Shown here piece by piece: positions 43,887 to 52,786 of a DNA stretch of 64,000 nucleotides. Under the pieces are notes generated by a model, which saw only the letters and a list, made by a program, of their open reading frames with translations, had not been told where the DNA came from and made no database searches. Position 1 is the stretch's first letter. Every line of letters starts with the position of its first letter. Made by a program: the position numbers and the translations under genes. The DNA is from Variovorax sp. 770b2 (GTDB lineage: Bacteria > Pseudomonadota > Gammaproteobacteria > Burkholderiales > Burkholderiaceae_C), in the NCBI RefSeq assembly GCF_900115685.1, contig NZ_FOXJ01000009.1, positions 124,001 to 188,000 of the forward strand. Reading direction: 5' to 3'.

Positions 43887-44648
43887 TCAATAGGTCGCTC
43901 TGCCGCCGGACGCGTCGAACACACTGGCGGTGGTGAACGAGCACTCCTCGCTCGCCAGCCAACCGATGACCGTCGCGATTTCGTCGACGGAGCCGAAGCG
44001 GCCCATGGGGATCTTCGACAGCATGAAGTCGATGTGCTGCTGCGACATCTGGTCGAAGATCGCGGTATGCACCGCCGCGGGCGTCACGGCGTTGACCTTG
44101 ATGTTCGATTTCGCGAGTTCCTTGCCGAGCGATTTCGTCAATCCGATCACTGCCGCCTTCGAGGCGCTGTAGGCCGACGCATTGGGATTGCCCTCTTTGC
44201 CGGCGACCGATGCGATGTTGACGATGCGTCCGTAGTTGCCGGCCTGCATGTACGGCACGATCGCACGATTGCAGTGAAACACGCCGTTCAGGTTGACGTC
44301 GATCACTTGGCGCCATTGGTCGACCGGGTACTCGGCCAACGGCACGTTCGGGCCTGTGATGCCGGCGCTGGCCACCAGTACGTCGATGCCGCCGCCGAGC
44401 AGCTGCGCCGAAGTCCTGGCCGCAGCCTCCACGTCGGCCCAGATTGCAACGTCCACTTTCACGCCCGAAGCCTTGGCACCCAGGTCCGCGACCGCCGCGT
44501 CCAGCGCCTGCTGGCCGAGGTCCCACAGGCTGACACTGCCCCCTTCGGCGACGAAGCGGCGCGCAAAGGTCAGGCCGATGCCGGCTGCGCCGCCGGTGAT
44601 GACGGCGCGGCGGCCGGCAAAGCGATTGGCATGCAATACGGCAGTCAT
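43887..44648 (-). CDS. SDR-family oxidoreductase (probable 2-keto-3-deoxy-L-rhamnonate 4-dehydrogenase)
   Basis: A 253-residue SDR starting ATG 44648, overlapping the FAH gene stop by 3-4 bases. The motifs TGGAAGIG, ASAGITGPN, VNIASVAG and YSASKAA are intact. Coupling to the FAH hydrolase suggests it makes that enzyme's substrate by oxidising C4 of 2-keto-3-deoxy-L-rhamnonate with NAD+. This is the known 'diketo-hydrolase' route. The other SDR could equally take this step. Confidence 0.88.
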   Translation of the reverse strand: MTAVLHANRFAGRRAVITGGAAGIGLTFARRFVAEGGSVSLWDLGQQALDAAVADLGAKASGVKVDVAIWADVEAAARTSAQLLGGGIDVLVASAGITGPNVPLAEYPVDQWRQVIDVNLNGVFHCNRAIVPYMQAGNYGRIVNIASVAGKEGNPNASAYSASKAAVIGLTKSLGKELAKSNIKVNAVTPAAVHTAIFDQMSQQHIDFMLSKIPMGRFGSVDEIATVIGWLASEECSFTTASVFDASGGRATY

Positions 44649-45502
44649 TGGCCTTCCTTCCATGCAACGACGCGTTGCTCTTGCCGACCGAGCTTGTCGA
44701 TACCGAGGGCGACGGTGTCGCCCGCCTTCAGGAAGATCGGCTCCGGCTTGATCCCGAGACCCACGCCGGGCGGCGTGCCGGTGGTGACGACATCGCCCGG
44801 CATCAGCGTCATGAATTCACTGAGGTAGCTCAGGATCGCGGCGCAGTCGAACACCATCGTGTTGGTGTTGCCGGTCTGCCGGCGCTGGCCGTTGACGTCG
44901 AGCCACATGCCAAGTTCGCCGGCATCGGGCAACTCGTCGCGGGTCACCAGCCAGGGACCGATCGGCCCGAACGTGTCGCAGCCCTTGCCTTTGTCCCAGG
45001 TGCCGCCGCGCTCGATCTGGAACGCACGCTCCGACACGTCGTTGACGAGCACGAAGCCGGCGATGTGCTCGAGCGCCCGTTCCCTGGAGACGTAGCTCGC
45101 GCGCTGACCGACCACAAAGCCCAGTTCAACCTCCCAATCGGTCTTTTGCGAACCGCGCGGGATGACCACGTCATCGTTCGGTCCGACGATGCAGGAGATC
45201 GCCTTGGTGAACACCACGGGCTCCGCAGGGAGCGGAAGGTTCGACTCCGCCGCATGATCTGCATAGTTCAGGCCGATGGCAATGAACTTGCCGATGCCTG
45301 CGACCGGCACGCCCAGGCGCGGGTTGCCGCCGACGCTCGGAAGGCTTTGCGGGTCGATCGCCGCGAGCCGCGCCAGGCTGGAAGGCGAAAGTACATCGCC
45401 GGCAATGTCGGCGACGAAGGCCGACAGATCTCTCAAACCGCCATCGCCATCCAGAAGGCCTGGCCGTTCCTGGCCGACTGGCCCATACCGCAACAACTTC
45501 AT
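44645..45502 (-). CDS. FAH-family 2,4-diketo-3-deoxy-L-rhamnonate hydrolase (probable)
   Basis: A 285-residue protein from ATG 45502 (RBS GGAGA). FAH-domain motifs are IAIGLNYADHAAES, EPVVFTKAISCIVGPNDDVV, DWEVELGFVVG (metal-binding Glu), NDVSERAFQ, KGCDTFGPIGPW and TGTPPGVGLG. With the dehydratase and SDRs it would split 2,4-diketo-3-deoxy-L-rhamnonate into pyruvate and L-lactate. It is the first gene of the operon, divergent from a LysR gene. Acylpyruvase activity is an alternative. Confidence 0.85.
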   Translation of the reverse strand: MKLLRYGPVGQERPGLLDGDGGLRDLSAFVADIAGDVLSPSSLARLAAIDPQSLPSVGGNPRLGVPVAGIGKFIAIGLNYADHAAESNLPLPAEPVVFTKAISCIVGPNDDVVIPRGSQKTDWEVELGFVVGQRASYVSRERALEHIAGFVLVNDVSERAFQIERGGTWDKGKGCDTFGPIGPWLVTRDELPDAGELGMWLDVNGQRRQTGNTNTMVFDCAAILSYLSEFMTLMPGDVVTTGTPPGVGLGIKPEPIFLKAGDTVALGIDKLGRQEQRVVAWKEGQ

Positions 45503-45578
45503 GATGTCTCCGTTCAACTTGGTGTGGACTGTAAGGAGCAGCGACATTACATTCCAATCAATTATTTCCAGTTCTACT

Positions 45579-45591
45579 TTCCAAAATGGAA
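45579..45591. promoter_or_regulatory. Inverted repeat over the LysR start codon
   Basis: TTCCA-N3-TGGAA spans the ATG of the LysR gene (45586). Further TTCC elements lie just upstream (ATTCCAAT near 45551, ATTTCCAG near 45565), so a LysR dimer or tetramer could bind across the 83-base divergent promoter. Binding is inferred. Confidence 0.4.
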
Positions 45592-46557
45592 TATCAAGTC
45601 GACGGCATAGGCGCCGCACCAAGGCTGATCAATCGCCTGCGCCTGAAGCACTGGGCCCTGCTGGCCGCTCTCGCCGACAGTCCCACCCTGGGGCAGGCAG
45701 CGATCGCGATCAACGTGACTCAGCCTTCCGCGACAAAGATGCTTTCGGACATCGAGCAGGCCTTCCTGTTTCCGCTGTTCGAACGCCACCCGCGCGGCAT
45801 GCGTCCGACCTCGCTGGGCGAAGAAGTCGTTGCGTACGCGCTCCAGTCGCAGGCCGGGTTGTCGCGCTTTCTTGAGGGACTGGAGGTCAAGCGACGCGGG
45901 GGGCATGGCCAACTGGTGATTGGCGCGATCATGGGCGCGGCACCGGACGTGGTGGCACGCGCGGTTGCGGCCATCAAGCGCGAACGCCCCTTGTTGACTG
46001 TGCGCATCCTGGGCGAAACCAGCGACCAGCTCGGTCTGATGCTTGAACGACACGACATTGAGCTGGCCGTCGGGCGCTTTTCGATGCAGCAATCGCACAG
46101 TGCGCTGTCCTTTGCACCGTTATCCAACGAGGAAATGAGGATAGTCGTGCGCAGCGGTCATCCGCTGCTGCGGCGACGCGCGCTGACGTTGGCGTCACTG
46201 ATGGATTGGCCATGGATTCTTCAGCCTTCGGCGACACCGGCACGCCAGTTGCTCGAAGAAGAATTCGCGAAGGCAGGAGTCGGCACCCCGGCCAATCTCG
46301 TCGAATGCGCATCCATCTTTGCCACGCTACAGCTGTTGCAAACCAGTGATGCGGTCTGCGCCCTATCGGAATCAGTCGTGCGCGACCACGTGAAGGCGAA
46401 GTTGCTAAAGACATTGCCTGTTCCGGTCGGCAGAGATCTGAAGGGCTTCGGCGTACTGACCCACTTGGCGACCCCATTGTCGGAAACGGCATCCGCATTT
46501 ATTTCCCAGCTGCATCGATTCGCCCGCTCTCAGCGCGGCTCCTCCGGCATTGGCTAA
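45586..46557 (+). CDS. LysR-family regulator of the L-rhamnonate operon
   Basis: A 323-residue protein whose HTH is at about residues 25-70 (LAALADSPTLGQAAIAINVTQPSATKMLSDIE), of the GalR/CbgR-like LysR type with T-Q-P-S-A-T-K. The ligand domain begins at ~105 (GQLVIGAIMGAAPDVVARAV). Its divergent position makes it the likely activator of the FAH-SDR-SDR-MHS-dehydratase operon. The 46558-46904 gap after it shows nothing I can support. Confidence 0.92.
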   Translation: MEYQVDGIGAAPRLINRLRLKHWALLAALADSPTLGQAAIAINVTQPSATKMLSDIEQAFLFPLFERHPRGMRPTSLGEEVVAYALQSQAGLSRFLEGLEVKRRGGHGQLVIGAIMGAAPDVVARAVAAIKRERPLLTVRILGETSDQLGLMLERHDIELAVGRFSMQQSHSALSFAPLSNEEMRIVVRSGHPLLRRRALTLASLMDWPWILQPSATPARQLLEEEFAKAGVGTPANLVECASIFATLQLLQTSDAVCALSESVVRDHVKAKLLKTLPVPVGRDLKGFGVLTHLATPLSETASAFISQLHRFARSQRGSSGIG

Positions 46558-46904
46558 CTTCGATCCGCAATCAAATCTCAGGTCGGCCGTCTTTCGGTCA
46601 ACCGACATGCGGATCATCTACTGGCTTGACGTGACGAGCCGATCCACTAGTTGACTTCCGTTCCGCACCAGGCCTGCATCGTTTCCATTTAGAGTCCTTG
46701 CAACGTCGGAGGTGAGCTTCGGATGGCTGCCTATGGCCGCACGCAGGCGGTCATTGCCTATTCATCGCGGAGTTCGAGCATGCGGTCTTCGACGCAATCT
46801 GCAAGTGTCTCCAATGGTTCAACCTCGCCGGCTGTCGCGGTGTCCACACGGAGTCGTCCAGCCGCGCAACCCGTCCATATCGACTCCTTCTTCAAACGAG
46901 TCGA

Positions 46905-47549
46905 TCAACGCGAAAATTTCAGCCCGGCGATGCCGCATCGACTCATGACGCCGACCAAGGATCGCGATGTCGCCGGGACTTGGCCGGTCTTCTTGTACGA
47001 AGCGTAATCCTTGATCGTTTGAGAGGAGAACGCCTCGGCGGTGTCTTCGGTGATCTCATCGATCGACGGCTGAGTGCATTCGCAGAGTTTCGCGACGGCC
47101 GAACTGTCCGCGGTTGCTCCCCGCCCGTCATCGCCCCACTCCCTCACGATGAGCGGGCAGTTGGCCGGATAGCTGGCTTTAAGCCTGGGAACGGTGCACT
47201 GCGTGCTGGAGCGCTCCAAGAGTGCGGCCAACTCCTGTTCGCTTCCCTGACCGAGTAATTCGGGGGACATTTTTTTGACGGCCGTCTCGGCGAAACAGGC
47301 GCAATGCGCCGACCGGTCCGAGGTGCCATCCAACCACTGCACGATGGCAGGCATGGCCACTCCTGACTGCTGCCAGAACGTGGACATGAGTTGATGCGGT
47401 GCCCGACAGCTTGTTTCGAGTCTTGCACGTAGCTCTTCCAACGATTCACGCTCTGCCGGTGTGAATTCTTGAGCCGCCGCTCCGGTTGCCAGGAAGACCG
47501 CCATGATGGTCGCGAGTACTCGGCGCCCGCGAGCGCTTCTTGGGTTCAT
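46905..47549 (-). CDS. Exported hypothetical protein with conserved cysteines
   Basis: A 214-residue protein from ATG 47549 with signal peptide VLATIMAVFLATGAAA-QEF. The mature part has about seven Cys (ETSCRAPHQL, HCACFAET, QCTVPR, NCPLIV, LCECTQ, SRCGIAG), which probably form disulfides in the periplasm. I do not recognise the family. It is downstream of the SUFU and DUF695 genes in the same direction. Confidence 0.65.
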   Translation of the reverse strand: MNPRSARGRRVLATIMAVFLATGAAAQEFTPAERESLEELRARLETSCRAPHQLMSTFWQQSGVAMPAIVQWLDGTSDRSAHCACFAETAVKKMSPELLGQGSEQELAALLERSSTQCTVPRLKASYPANCPLIVREWGDDGRGATADSSAVAKLCECTQPSIDEITEDTAEAFSSQTIKDYASYKKTGQVPATSRSLVGVMSRCGIAGLKFSR

Positions 47550-47647
47550 TGGAGAACGGTTTCGGTAATAGGTCATGGAGGAAACGCAAGCATTGCCTGC
47601 ACGAAGACTTGCGCCGGAGCTTGCATCTTGGCGGCGGCTGCCAATGC

Positions 47648-48124
47648 TCAGTCCCTCACCGACGCCTTGAATGCCTCGTAGGTTTTCCACTCAGGGTCTC
47701 GCTCCGAGCGCACCTCGAGTGGAAGGCCGGGCATCTTCTGCAAGGTCACTTTCAGGCGATCGACAAATTCCTGCCTGGACTGCACGTAGTAGATCCACTG
47801 TCTCACGTTGTTCCCTGTCGAGACGATCACTGGGGTCACTGAACTGCCAGTTCCATCTGCTGTCTCCAAAGCATCCTCCATCGCGTCCATATGCTCCCGC
47901 TCGGCGATTGCGGGCATGCCTCGATTCCCTTGGTATTTCCAGACGATGGTGAATCGTTCCGGTTGGGTCGCCTTGTCAAAACCGGGAGCGAATTCCTTGA
48001 GGAAGCGATACACGATGACGCGATCGCCCTCGCGGCTCTTTGCAGTCGCCGTTGCCCAGATTTGGGCCGACGAAGCCAAAGACATCACGAGCGCTGCGGC
48101 CCCAATAAAGAGTCGATGTTTCAT
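47648..48124 (-). CDS. Exported DUF695 domain protein
   Basis: A 158-residue protein from ATG 48124 with signal peptide RLFIGAAALVMSLASSAQ. The DUF695 pattern is visible: FTIVWKYQGNRGMPAIAEREHMDAME, then VSTGNNVRQWIYYVQSRQEFVDRL, ending LEVRSERDPEWKTYEAF. DUF695 proteins are often found with immunity-type genes. The start lies inside the read-through tail of the SUFU-like gene. Confidence 0.75.
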   Translation of the reverse strand: MKHRLFIGAAALVMSLASSAQIWATATAKSREGDRVIVYRFLKEFAPGFDKATQPERFTIVWKYQGNRGMPAIAEREHMDAMEDALETADGTGSSVTPVIVSTGNNVRQWIYYVQSRQEFVDRLKVTLQKMPGLPLEVRSERDPEWKTYEAFKASVRD

Positions 48125-48758
48125 GGATTGCAAAGAAGCAGTGGTTGCCTGGTCTTGGCTGTGCGGTACGGCAATTTCTTTCCCTATGCGAAGCGGTCCC
48201 GGCGAGCTCAGGCCAAGCGCGCACGCTTGACGTCATGGGGTCCCAATCGGAAAGATGCCAGAACGCCTTGATGCCGACCTTCTCATAGAGAGCGAGCTCA
48301 GTGCTGTACAGGGGATAGACACCTGCGATGAAGCAATCGAACGAGTTCATCTTCACCAGCTTCTGGTCTCGGTCGAGATGCGGTGGGGCGAAGATCAGAA
48401 ACGCATCCATGCCGGACTCGTCGCTTATCTGTTCGCGGAAGTTGATCGTGTTTCCGTAACTGAACGTGCAGTCTCCTCTCAGCCGACTCGCCAGATAGCC
48501 GATGGAGAACGGCCATGCTGGATCGAGTGACTCCATCGAGATCATCAGCTCGGCACGTCCATGCTTCCAGTCCGCGTGGGTAGCTAGCGACAGCCCGAAG
48601 GTGAAGCCGGTGATGAAGCCTGGGCGCGGCCAGTTCTCATAGGTAAACACTGCGATGTCCGCCAACGACGGATCTCCGGAAGGAACCTGGCGAATGACAG
48701 GCTCTCGTCCTTCTGTGATGTTGTCCAGGTGCGCCAGGTAGATCTCTGCGTCTGTCAT
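47976..48758 (-). CDS. SUFU-domain protein, probably frameshifted near its end
   Basis: From ATG 48758 the protein reads a suppressor-of-fused domain: ITGFTFGLSLATHADWKHGRAELMISME, WPFSIGYLASRLRG, GMDAFLIFAPP, SFDCFIAGVYPLYSTELALYEKVGIKAFWHLSDWDP. SUFU-like proteins are frequent immunity proteins. The family usually ends a few residues after DWDP with D-V-x-R. Here one missing base near 48234 shifts the frame. In the alternate frame the sequence gives DVKRARLA and a stop at 48208. The open frame instead runs on to 47976 through the DUF695 signal peptide. Confidence 0.7.
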   Translation of the reverse strand: MTDAEIYLAHLDNITEGREPVIRQVPSGDPSLADIAVFTYENWPRPGFITGFTFGLSLATHADWKHGRAELMISMESLDPAWPFSIGYLASRLRGDCTFSYGNTINFREQISDESGMDAFLIFAPPHLDRDQKLVKMNSFDCFIAGVYPLYSTELALYEKVGIKAFWHLSDWDPMTSSVRAWPELAGTASHRERNCRTAQPRPGNHCFFAIHETSTLYWGRSARDVFGFVGPNLGNGDCKEPRGRSRHRVSLPQGIRSRF

Positions 48759-49509
48759 CGAAGCTCCAATGTCCGCTCCCGGGCGACTGTAGTCGATGAG
48801 TTAACAGTCGCGAGGCTCGGGACGGGAGTCTCCCCTCCCCTCTTTTTTCGCTGCCACAGCGAGAGTGGATGCCATAGCGAGGCTTGCCGTTCGGTGGTCA
48901 ATGCGCCATGACGGTCACTCCAAGATCCTGGTGATGTTGGCATTGGCTCCTGGGCCTGGATCTCCTCATCCCTGGCGGGTTCCGCAATGCGTTTGCCTTG
49001 CTGCGGGGTGCTGAGGTGCTGAGGTGCTGCAGGGATTCTTTCCAGGGCTGCACTGGTTTTTTTGTGTGTGGCGTCATGCGCGTCTCCGGCTTGGCCGGCC
49101 GCTGTGTCGTGCTGCGCATCGAGCCTGCGCTGCGCTTGTCTCGCCCTCTTCGACTTTGTCTCGGCTTCCGTCGCTGACGCCTTCGCACCTGCGGTGCTGC
49201 GCCCTTTCGGTTGCCTCCCGGGAGGCGGCTGGCGCCCTCTCCCGCCGCCCTGCGGTTGGCCCCCCACTGAATCCCCTCGACCAGCTGGTGCAGCTGCTCG
49301 AGCTGCGCGGCCGCGGTGCAGCCGCTGCGCGCTGCGCTTGCCTTCCTGATCAGGCGTGTCGTTGCACGCGGTGGCGCTCGCCGCGCGGCGGTGTGGTCCG
49401 CGATCGGCCGCCCCGTCCGGGCTCCCGCTCCCCTGACTCCTCTCGCTTCTTTCCGGTGACTTTGCTGCGCGCTGTCCCGAGACCGGCTGCGCCTGCAAGG
49501 GGGTGTTCA
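48759..49509. other. Region of uncertain coding, low-complexity, GC-rich
   Basis: No convincing gene in 48759-49696. A 251-codon frame on the minus strand (ATG 49510 to 48755) encodes an Ala/Arg/Gln-rich, disordered protein. Overlapping frames on the plus strand are just as long, as expected of high-GC DNA. It might be a rapidly evolving plasmid protein, but I do not count it as a gene. Confidence 0.4.
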
Positions 49510-49525
49510 TAACGCGGCCGCGTTA
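49510..49525. promoter_or_regulatory. 16-bp palindrome TAACGCGGCCGCGTTA
   Basis: A perfect 16-base palindrome in the leader of the DUF932 gene, about 170 bases ahead of its start and just upstream of the possible minus-strand ATG at 49510. Such GC palindromes often serve as operators on plasmids. No regulator gene beside it can be assigned. Confidence 0.4.
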
Positions 49526-49696
49526 CGAATTCTTCCTCCCTTGCTCTCCTGCCATCGCTTCGCTCCCGTTCACCGGGCGACAGGACTCAGGGGAACGGCG
49601 GCAGGGCTGAAAGGCAGGCCGATTGCGATCCACACCCTCATTGAGGGGCTTCTGGATCTTGGGGCCCGGCAGCTCTTCAACACTGAAAGGAATTCA

Positions 49697-50524
49697 ATGC
49701 TCGCATCTCGTTTTGGCCGTAACTCTTGTGCATACCGCAGCCCGTCGCCGTTGACGGACGAGCAACTGCGAAAGGTTGCTCCCTCCATCTTTGCCGAGGC
49801 CGCGCATCAGAGCCGGTCGGAGCGCTACACCTACATACCAACATCGAACGTGCTGGCCGGCCTGCGCGCGGAGGGGTTCCAGCCGTTCATGGTGTGTCAG
49901 ACGCGGGTGCGGGATGAGAGCAAGCGCGAGTTCACGAAGCACATGCTCCGGCTTCGACATGCATCGCAGATCGAAGACGGCGAGGCGAACGAAGTGATCC
50001 TGCTGAATTCGCACGACGGGACCAGCTCCTATCAGATGCTTGCGGGGATGTTCCGGTTCGTCTGCAGCAACGGGCTGGTGTGTGGCGACATCGCGTCGGA
50101 CGTTCGCGTGCGTCACAAGGGGCCAGTGGTCGATGGGGTGATCGAGGGTGCGTTCGAGGTGCTGGAAGGCTTTGAGCTGGTTCGTGAGCGTCGGGATGCG
50201 ATGCGCGCGATTGAACTCAAGCCCGATGAGGCGCAGGTGTTTGCACGTGCGGCACTGGCCTTGAAGTACGAACCCGACACGACGAAGCCTGCCCCCGTGA
50301 GTGAAGACCAGGTTCTGGCGCCGCGTCGCCGCGAGGACCTGAAATCCGACTTGTGGAGCACTTTCAACGTCGCTCAGGAGAACCTGGTGCGCGGGGGTCT
50401 TGTCGGGCGGAGTGCGAGCGGCCAACGCCGCCGCACCCGTGAGGTGCAAGGCATCGATCAGGGGTTGAAGCTCAATCGCGCGCTCTGGCTGCTGGCCGAA
50501 GGCATGCGGGCGCTGAAGGCCTGA
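49697..50524 (+). CDS. DUF932 plasmid protein
   Basis: A 275-residue protein from ATG 49697 behind GAAAGG. DUF932 motifs: YTYIPTSNVLAGLRAEGFQPFMV, FTKHMLRLRH, NEVILLNSHDGTSSYQMLAGMFRFVCSNGLVCGD. The middle SHDG-SYQM...CSNGLV block is the family's hallmark. Genes of this family are typical passengers of broad-host-range and catabolic plasmids and conjugative elements; the function is not known. The leader upstream (49540-49696) is untranslated. Confidence 0.9.
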   Translation: MLASRFGRNSCAYRSPSPLTDEQLRKVAPSIFAEAAHQSRSERYTYIPTSNVLAGLRAEGFQPFMVCQTRVRDESKREFTKHMLRLRHASQIEDGEANEVILLNSHDGTSSYQMLAGMFRFVCSNGLVCGDIASDVRVRHKGPVVDGVIEGAFEVLEGFELVRERRDAMRAIELKPDEAQVFARAALALKYEPDTTKPAPVSEDQVLAPRRREDLKSDLWSTFNVAQENLVRGGLVGRSASGQRRRTREVQGIDQGLKLNRALWLLAEGMRALKA

Positions 50525-50576
50525 GGATGCCGCCCGCCGGTGCTTCGCCCCGGCGGGCATCAGCACCGCATTTCAG

Positions 50577-51410
50577 ATGAAAAAACGCATGGCCAGGACG
50601 CCACAGGCAGGCGCGGATGCGCGCAAGAAGGAATTGATTTCGCTGCTTCGCGACAACGCGCGGCCCCATCGCTTGCACGAGGTCTTCAGTGATTTCGTGG
50701 AGCTCAGTGCGCTCACGATAAGCAACGCGGTCGACCGAATCCAGTACGAGCCGCGAGAGGCTCGCTATCTGCAGATCGTGCAGCGCTATGAGCGCGAGGA
50801 AGTCGAGCGGTTCCCGCGCATGTTCGCCGCGCTGGTCGAATGGATGGAGGAAGGCTTTGCCGACAACCTCGGGGATCTCTTCATGTTCCTCGACATGGGT
50901 GACCGCTGGAAAGGACAGTTCTTCACGCCGTTTTCGATCGCCGCGTTGATGGCCCGGCTTTCACTTGGCGAAGTGCGGGCTCAGATCGAACGGGATGGGT
51001 TCGTCTCGATCAATGAGCCGGCCTGTGGGGCAGGGGGGATGCTCGTCGCCTGTGCTGAAACGCTGCACGAACAGGGCATCAACTTCCAGCAAGCGATGCA
51101 CGCCACCGCTATAGACATCGACGCGACAGCGGTGCACATGACCTATCTGCAACTGTCGTTGCGGCATGTGCCGGCGATCGTGATTCACGGCAACGCGCTT
51201 GCGATGGAAGAGCGGGCGCACTGGGTTACGCCGGCGCACGTGCTGGGCGACTGGGACAGAAGACTGAGACAACGTGACGCAGCGCACGAAATGGCGACGC
51301 CGCCTTTTATGCCTCCGCGACTATCGGTTGAAGATGCACCGGTTGCTGCTTTGGACAGTGTGGCGCGGCAGATCGTTGCGCTGCGCGCCGAGCAGCTTGG
51401 ATTGTTTTAA
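50577..51410 (+). CDS. N-6 DNA methylase-like protein lacking the NPPY motif
   Basis: A 277-residue protein. The HsdM/N6_Mtase-type front is present: RWKGQFFTPFSIAALMARL and SAM motif I NEPACGAGGML near residue 145, then AIDIDATAVHMTYLQLSL. The catalytic (N/D)PPY motif that should follow is absent: the sequence at that place is IVIHGNALAMEER-HWVTPAHVLGDW. It probably binds SAM but does not methylate by the usual mechanism. It follows the DUF932 gene in the same direction, as on several plasmids. The start may be ATG 50589. Confidence 0.8.
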   Translation: MKKRMARTPQAGADARKKELISLLRDNARPHRLHEVFSDFVELSALTISNAVDRIQYEPREARYLQIVQRYEREEVERFPRMFAALVEWMEEGFADNLGDLFMFLDMGDRWKGQFFTPFSIAALMARLSLGEVRAQIERDGFVSINEPACGAGGMLVACAETLHEQGINFQQAMHATAIDIDATAVHMTYLQLSLRHVPAIVIHGNALAMEERAHWVTPAHVLGDWDRRLRQRDAAHEMATPPFMPPRLSVEDAPVAALDSVARQIVALRAEQLGLF

Positions 51411-51478
51411 GGCGATGCAACATCCTGGCCTGCTGATCCACAGCCAGGACTTGCTGGACCTCAATGAGGAATGAAGAA

Positions 51479-51619
51479 ATGCTCCCGGTCTTGATACTCA
51501 TAGGCATCATTGTTGTGCTCTTTATCGTCGTCAATCTTTCGGCGGGCTCGGACGAGTACAAGGCGCGCAGGTACTTGGCTGACAAGTACGACGAGGAGAG
51601 GCGCTCGCGCGGCCGATGA
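51479..51619 (+). CDS. Tiny membrane protein (46 residues)
   Basis: ATG 51479 lies behind GAGGA (51465-51469). One strong hydrophobic helix (VLILIGIIVVLFIVVNL) is followed by a charged cytoplasmic tail (YKARRYLADKYDEERRSRGR). It is read in a different frame from the overlapping short ORFs. It follows the methylase-like gene, so it may be part of the same plasmid unit. Function unknown. Confidence 0.55.
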   Translation: MLPVLILIGIIVVLFIVVNLSAGSDEYKARRYLADKYDEERRSRGR

Positions 51620-51830
51620 GCGCGTCAGCAAACCGCAACTTCGGGATCTCTGCCGTCAGGTAGCGGACCTCTGACGCGTCGGTGTGTCGTGAACGCCTCA
51701 GATGCGCGAGGCTCTTTCGCTTCTGCCGTTGCACAGAGCGGACGTTACCGCTCGCGTTTCAGCAGGTATCGCCGAAGCGGCTCTGGAGAGATCGCTGCAG
51801 CAAAACAGGTCTATTCGGACGGATGCCGGG

Positions 51831-52679
51831 TTAGTCGGACATCAGCGGACCATGTCCGAGCAGCAATTGCTTGGCGGCTTCCATCGCGATCTCGTCTTCT
51901 TCAATGGGCAGCTTCTGCTGCGGGTCTGCCCGGAACCGGAACTCCAGGCTGGTCACACGGCGGCTTCCGGATCGCACGGGCTTCCATTCCACCAGCATGC
52001 CGGCCTTCGCGCTGATGGCTTGCACCGCTGGCTCTAGCACCCTGACCCGCAACGCCTTGAAGTCCTTGCGGCAACTCGGTGGAGCTTCCATGGCATCCCA
52101 GAAATCCTCGATCGCGGTCGTGTAGAAGCCTGTGCTCTGCCAGGACTTGAGCAGCTCGAAGAGGCGCCACGCGTAGACACTGTCGAAGGCTGCAGCCTGA
52201 CGCAGCTTGTACGTCGTGAACTGGCTTCGAAGGCCCAGTAGGTGGGGTGCGATTTCAGGACTGAAATTGAGCTCCACGTAGCCTTCGCCAGGCGCGTAGT
52301 GAGCACCAGAGACCCAGCGGAATTTCTTCTGGTCGGTCTGGCCGCGGCGGCCGCGCACTTCGTAGCGCACGTACCGCTCGAAGAGTTTTTCCGAGGCTGA
52401 CTTCAGCTGTTCGTAGGCGGTTGTGGGATCAACCTCGAATGTCGTCGCGTACTCCATGGCCGTCACCTTCATCTTCCAACCCGCGTTTGCGGCGAGCAAG
52501 AGGTGATTGAGGGGAACCGAATCGGTCCCTGCCAGGCCAAGTGCGACGAGACGCTTCTCGGCGAGGTTGAGACCTTGCGCCGAACGCGCGAGCCGATTGC
52601 TCATCGATACGTGACGAGCCTCTGCCTCTTCGGGCAAGACCATCGAGTGTTGTTTTTGTCGGGGAGGATTCTTGCTCAT
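51831..52679 (-). CDS. rep: Plasmid replication initiator (Rep_3 family)
   Basis: A 282-residue initiator from ATG 52679. The two winged-helix domains of Rep_3 proteins are seen: SMSNRLARSAQGLNLAEKRLVALGLA and EYATTFEVDPTTAYEQLKSASEKLFERYV in WH1, and LRSQFTTYKLRQAAAFDSVYAWRLFELLKSW with YTTAIEDFWDAME in WH2. It binds the iterons lying just upstream (52787-52937) and opens the origin. No parAB or second rep gene is in the window. Confidence 0.92.
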   Translation of the reverse strand: MSKNPPRQKQHSMVLPEEAEARHVSMSNRLARSAQGLNLAEKRLVALGLAGTDSVPLNHLLLAANAGWKMKVTAMEYATTFEVDPTTAYEQLKSASEKLFERYVRYEVRGRRGQTDQKKFRWVSGAHYAPGEGYVELNFSPEIAPHLLGLRSQFTTYKLRQAAAFDSVYAWRLFELLKSWQSTGFYTTAIEDFWDAMEAPPSCRKDFKALRVRVLEPAVQAISAKAGMLVEWKPVRSGSRRVTSLEFRFRADPQQKLPIEEDEIAMEAAKQLLLGHGPLMSD

Positions 52680-52786
52680 TCGGTCCGTTTGCGATGCCGC
52701 ACATGGGCATCTGCCGTCCGGATGATGAGTGAACATGCCTGGACGACGCGGTCTCGATTGAAGAAACAAGCACAGAGCGCGGCATA

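Noticed and set aside
43452..44828. 458-codon plus-strand frame opposite the SDR genes
   Set aside because: Opposite two conserved SDRs with intact motifs.
48755..49510. 251-codon minus-strand frame, Ala/Arg/Gln-rich
   Set aside because: No family, disordered, equally long overlapping frames on the other strand; left as an uncertain region, although a palindrome lies just upstream.
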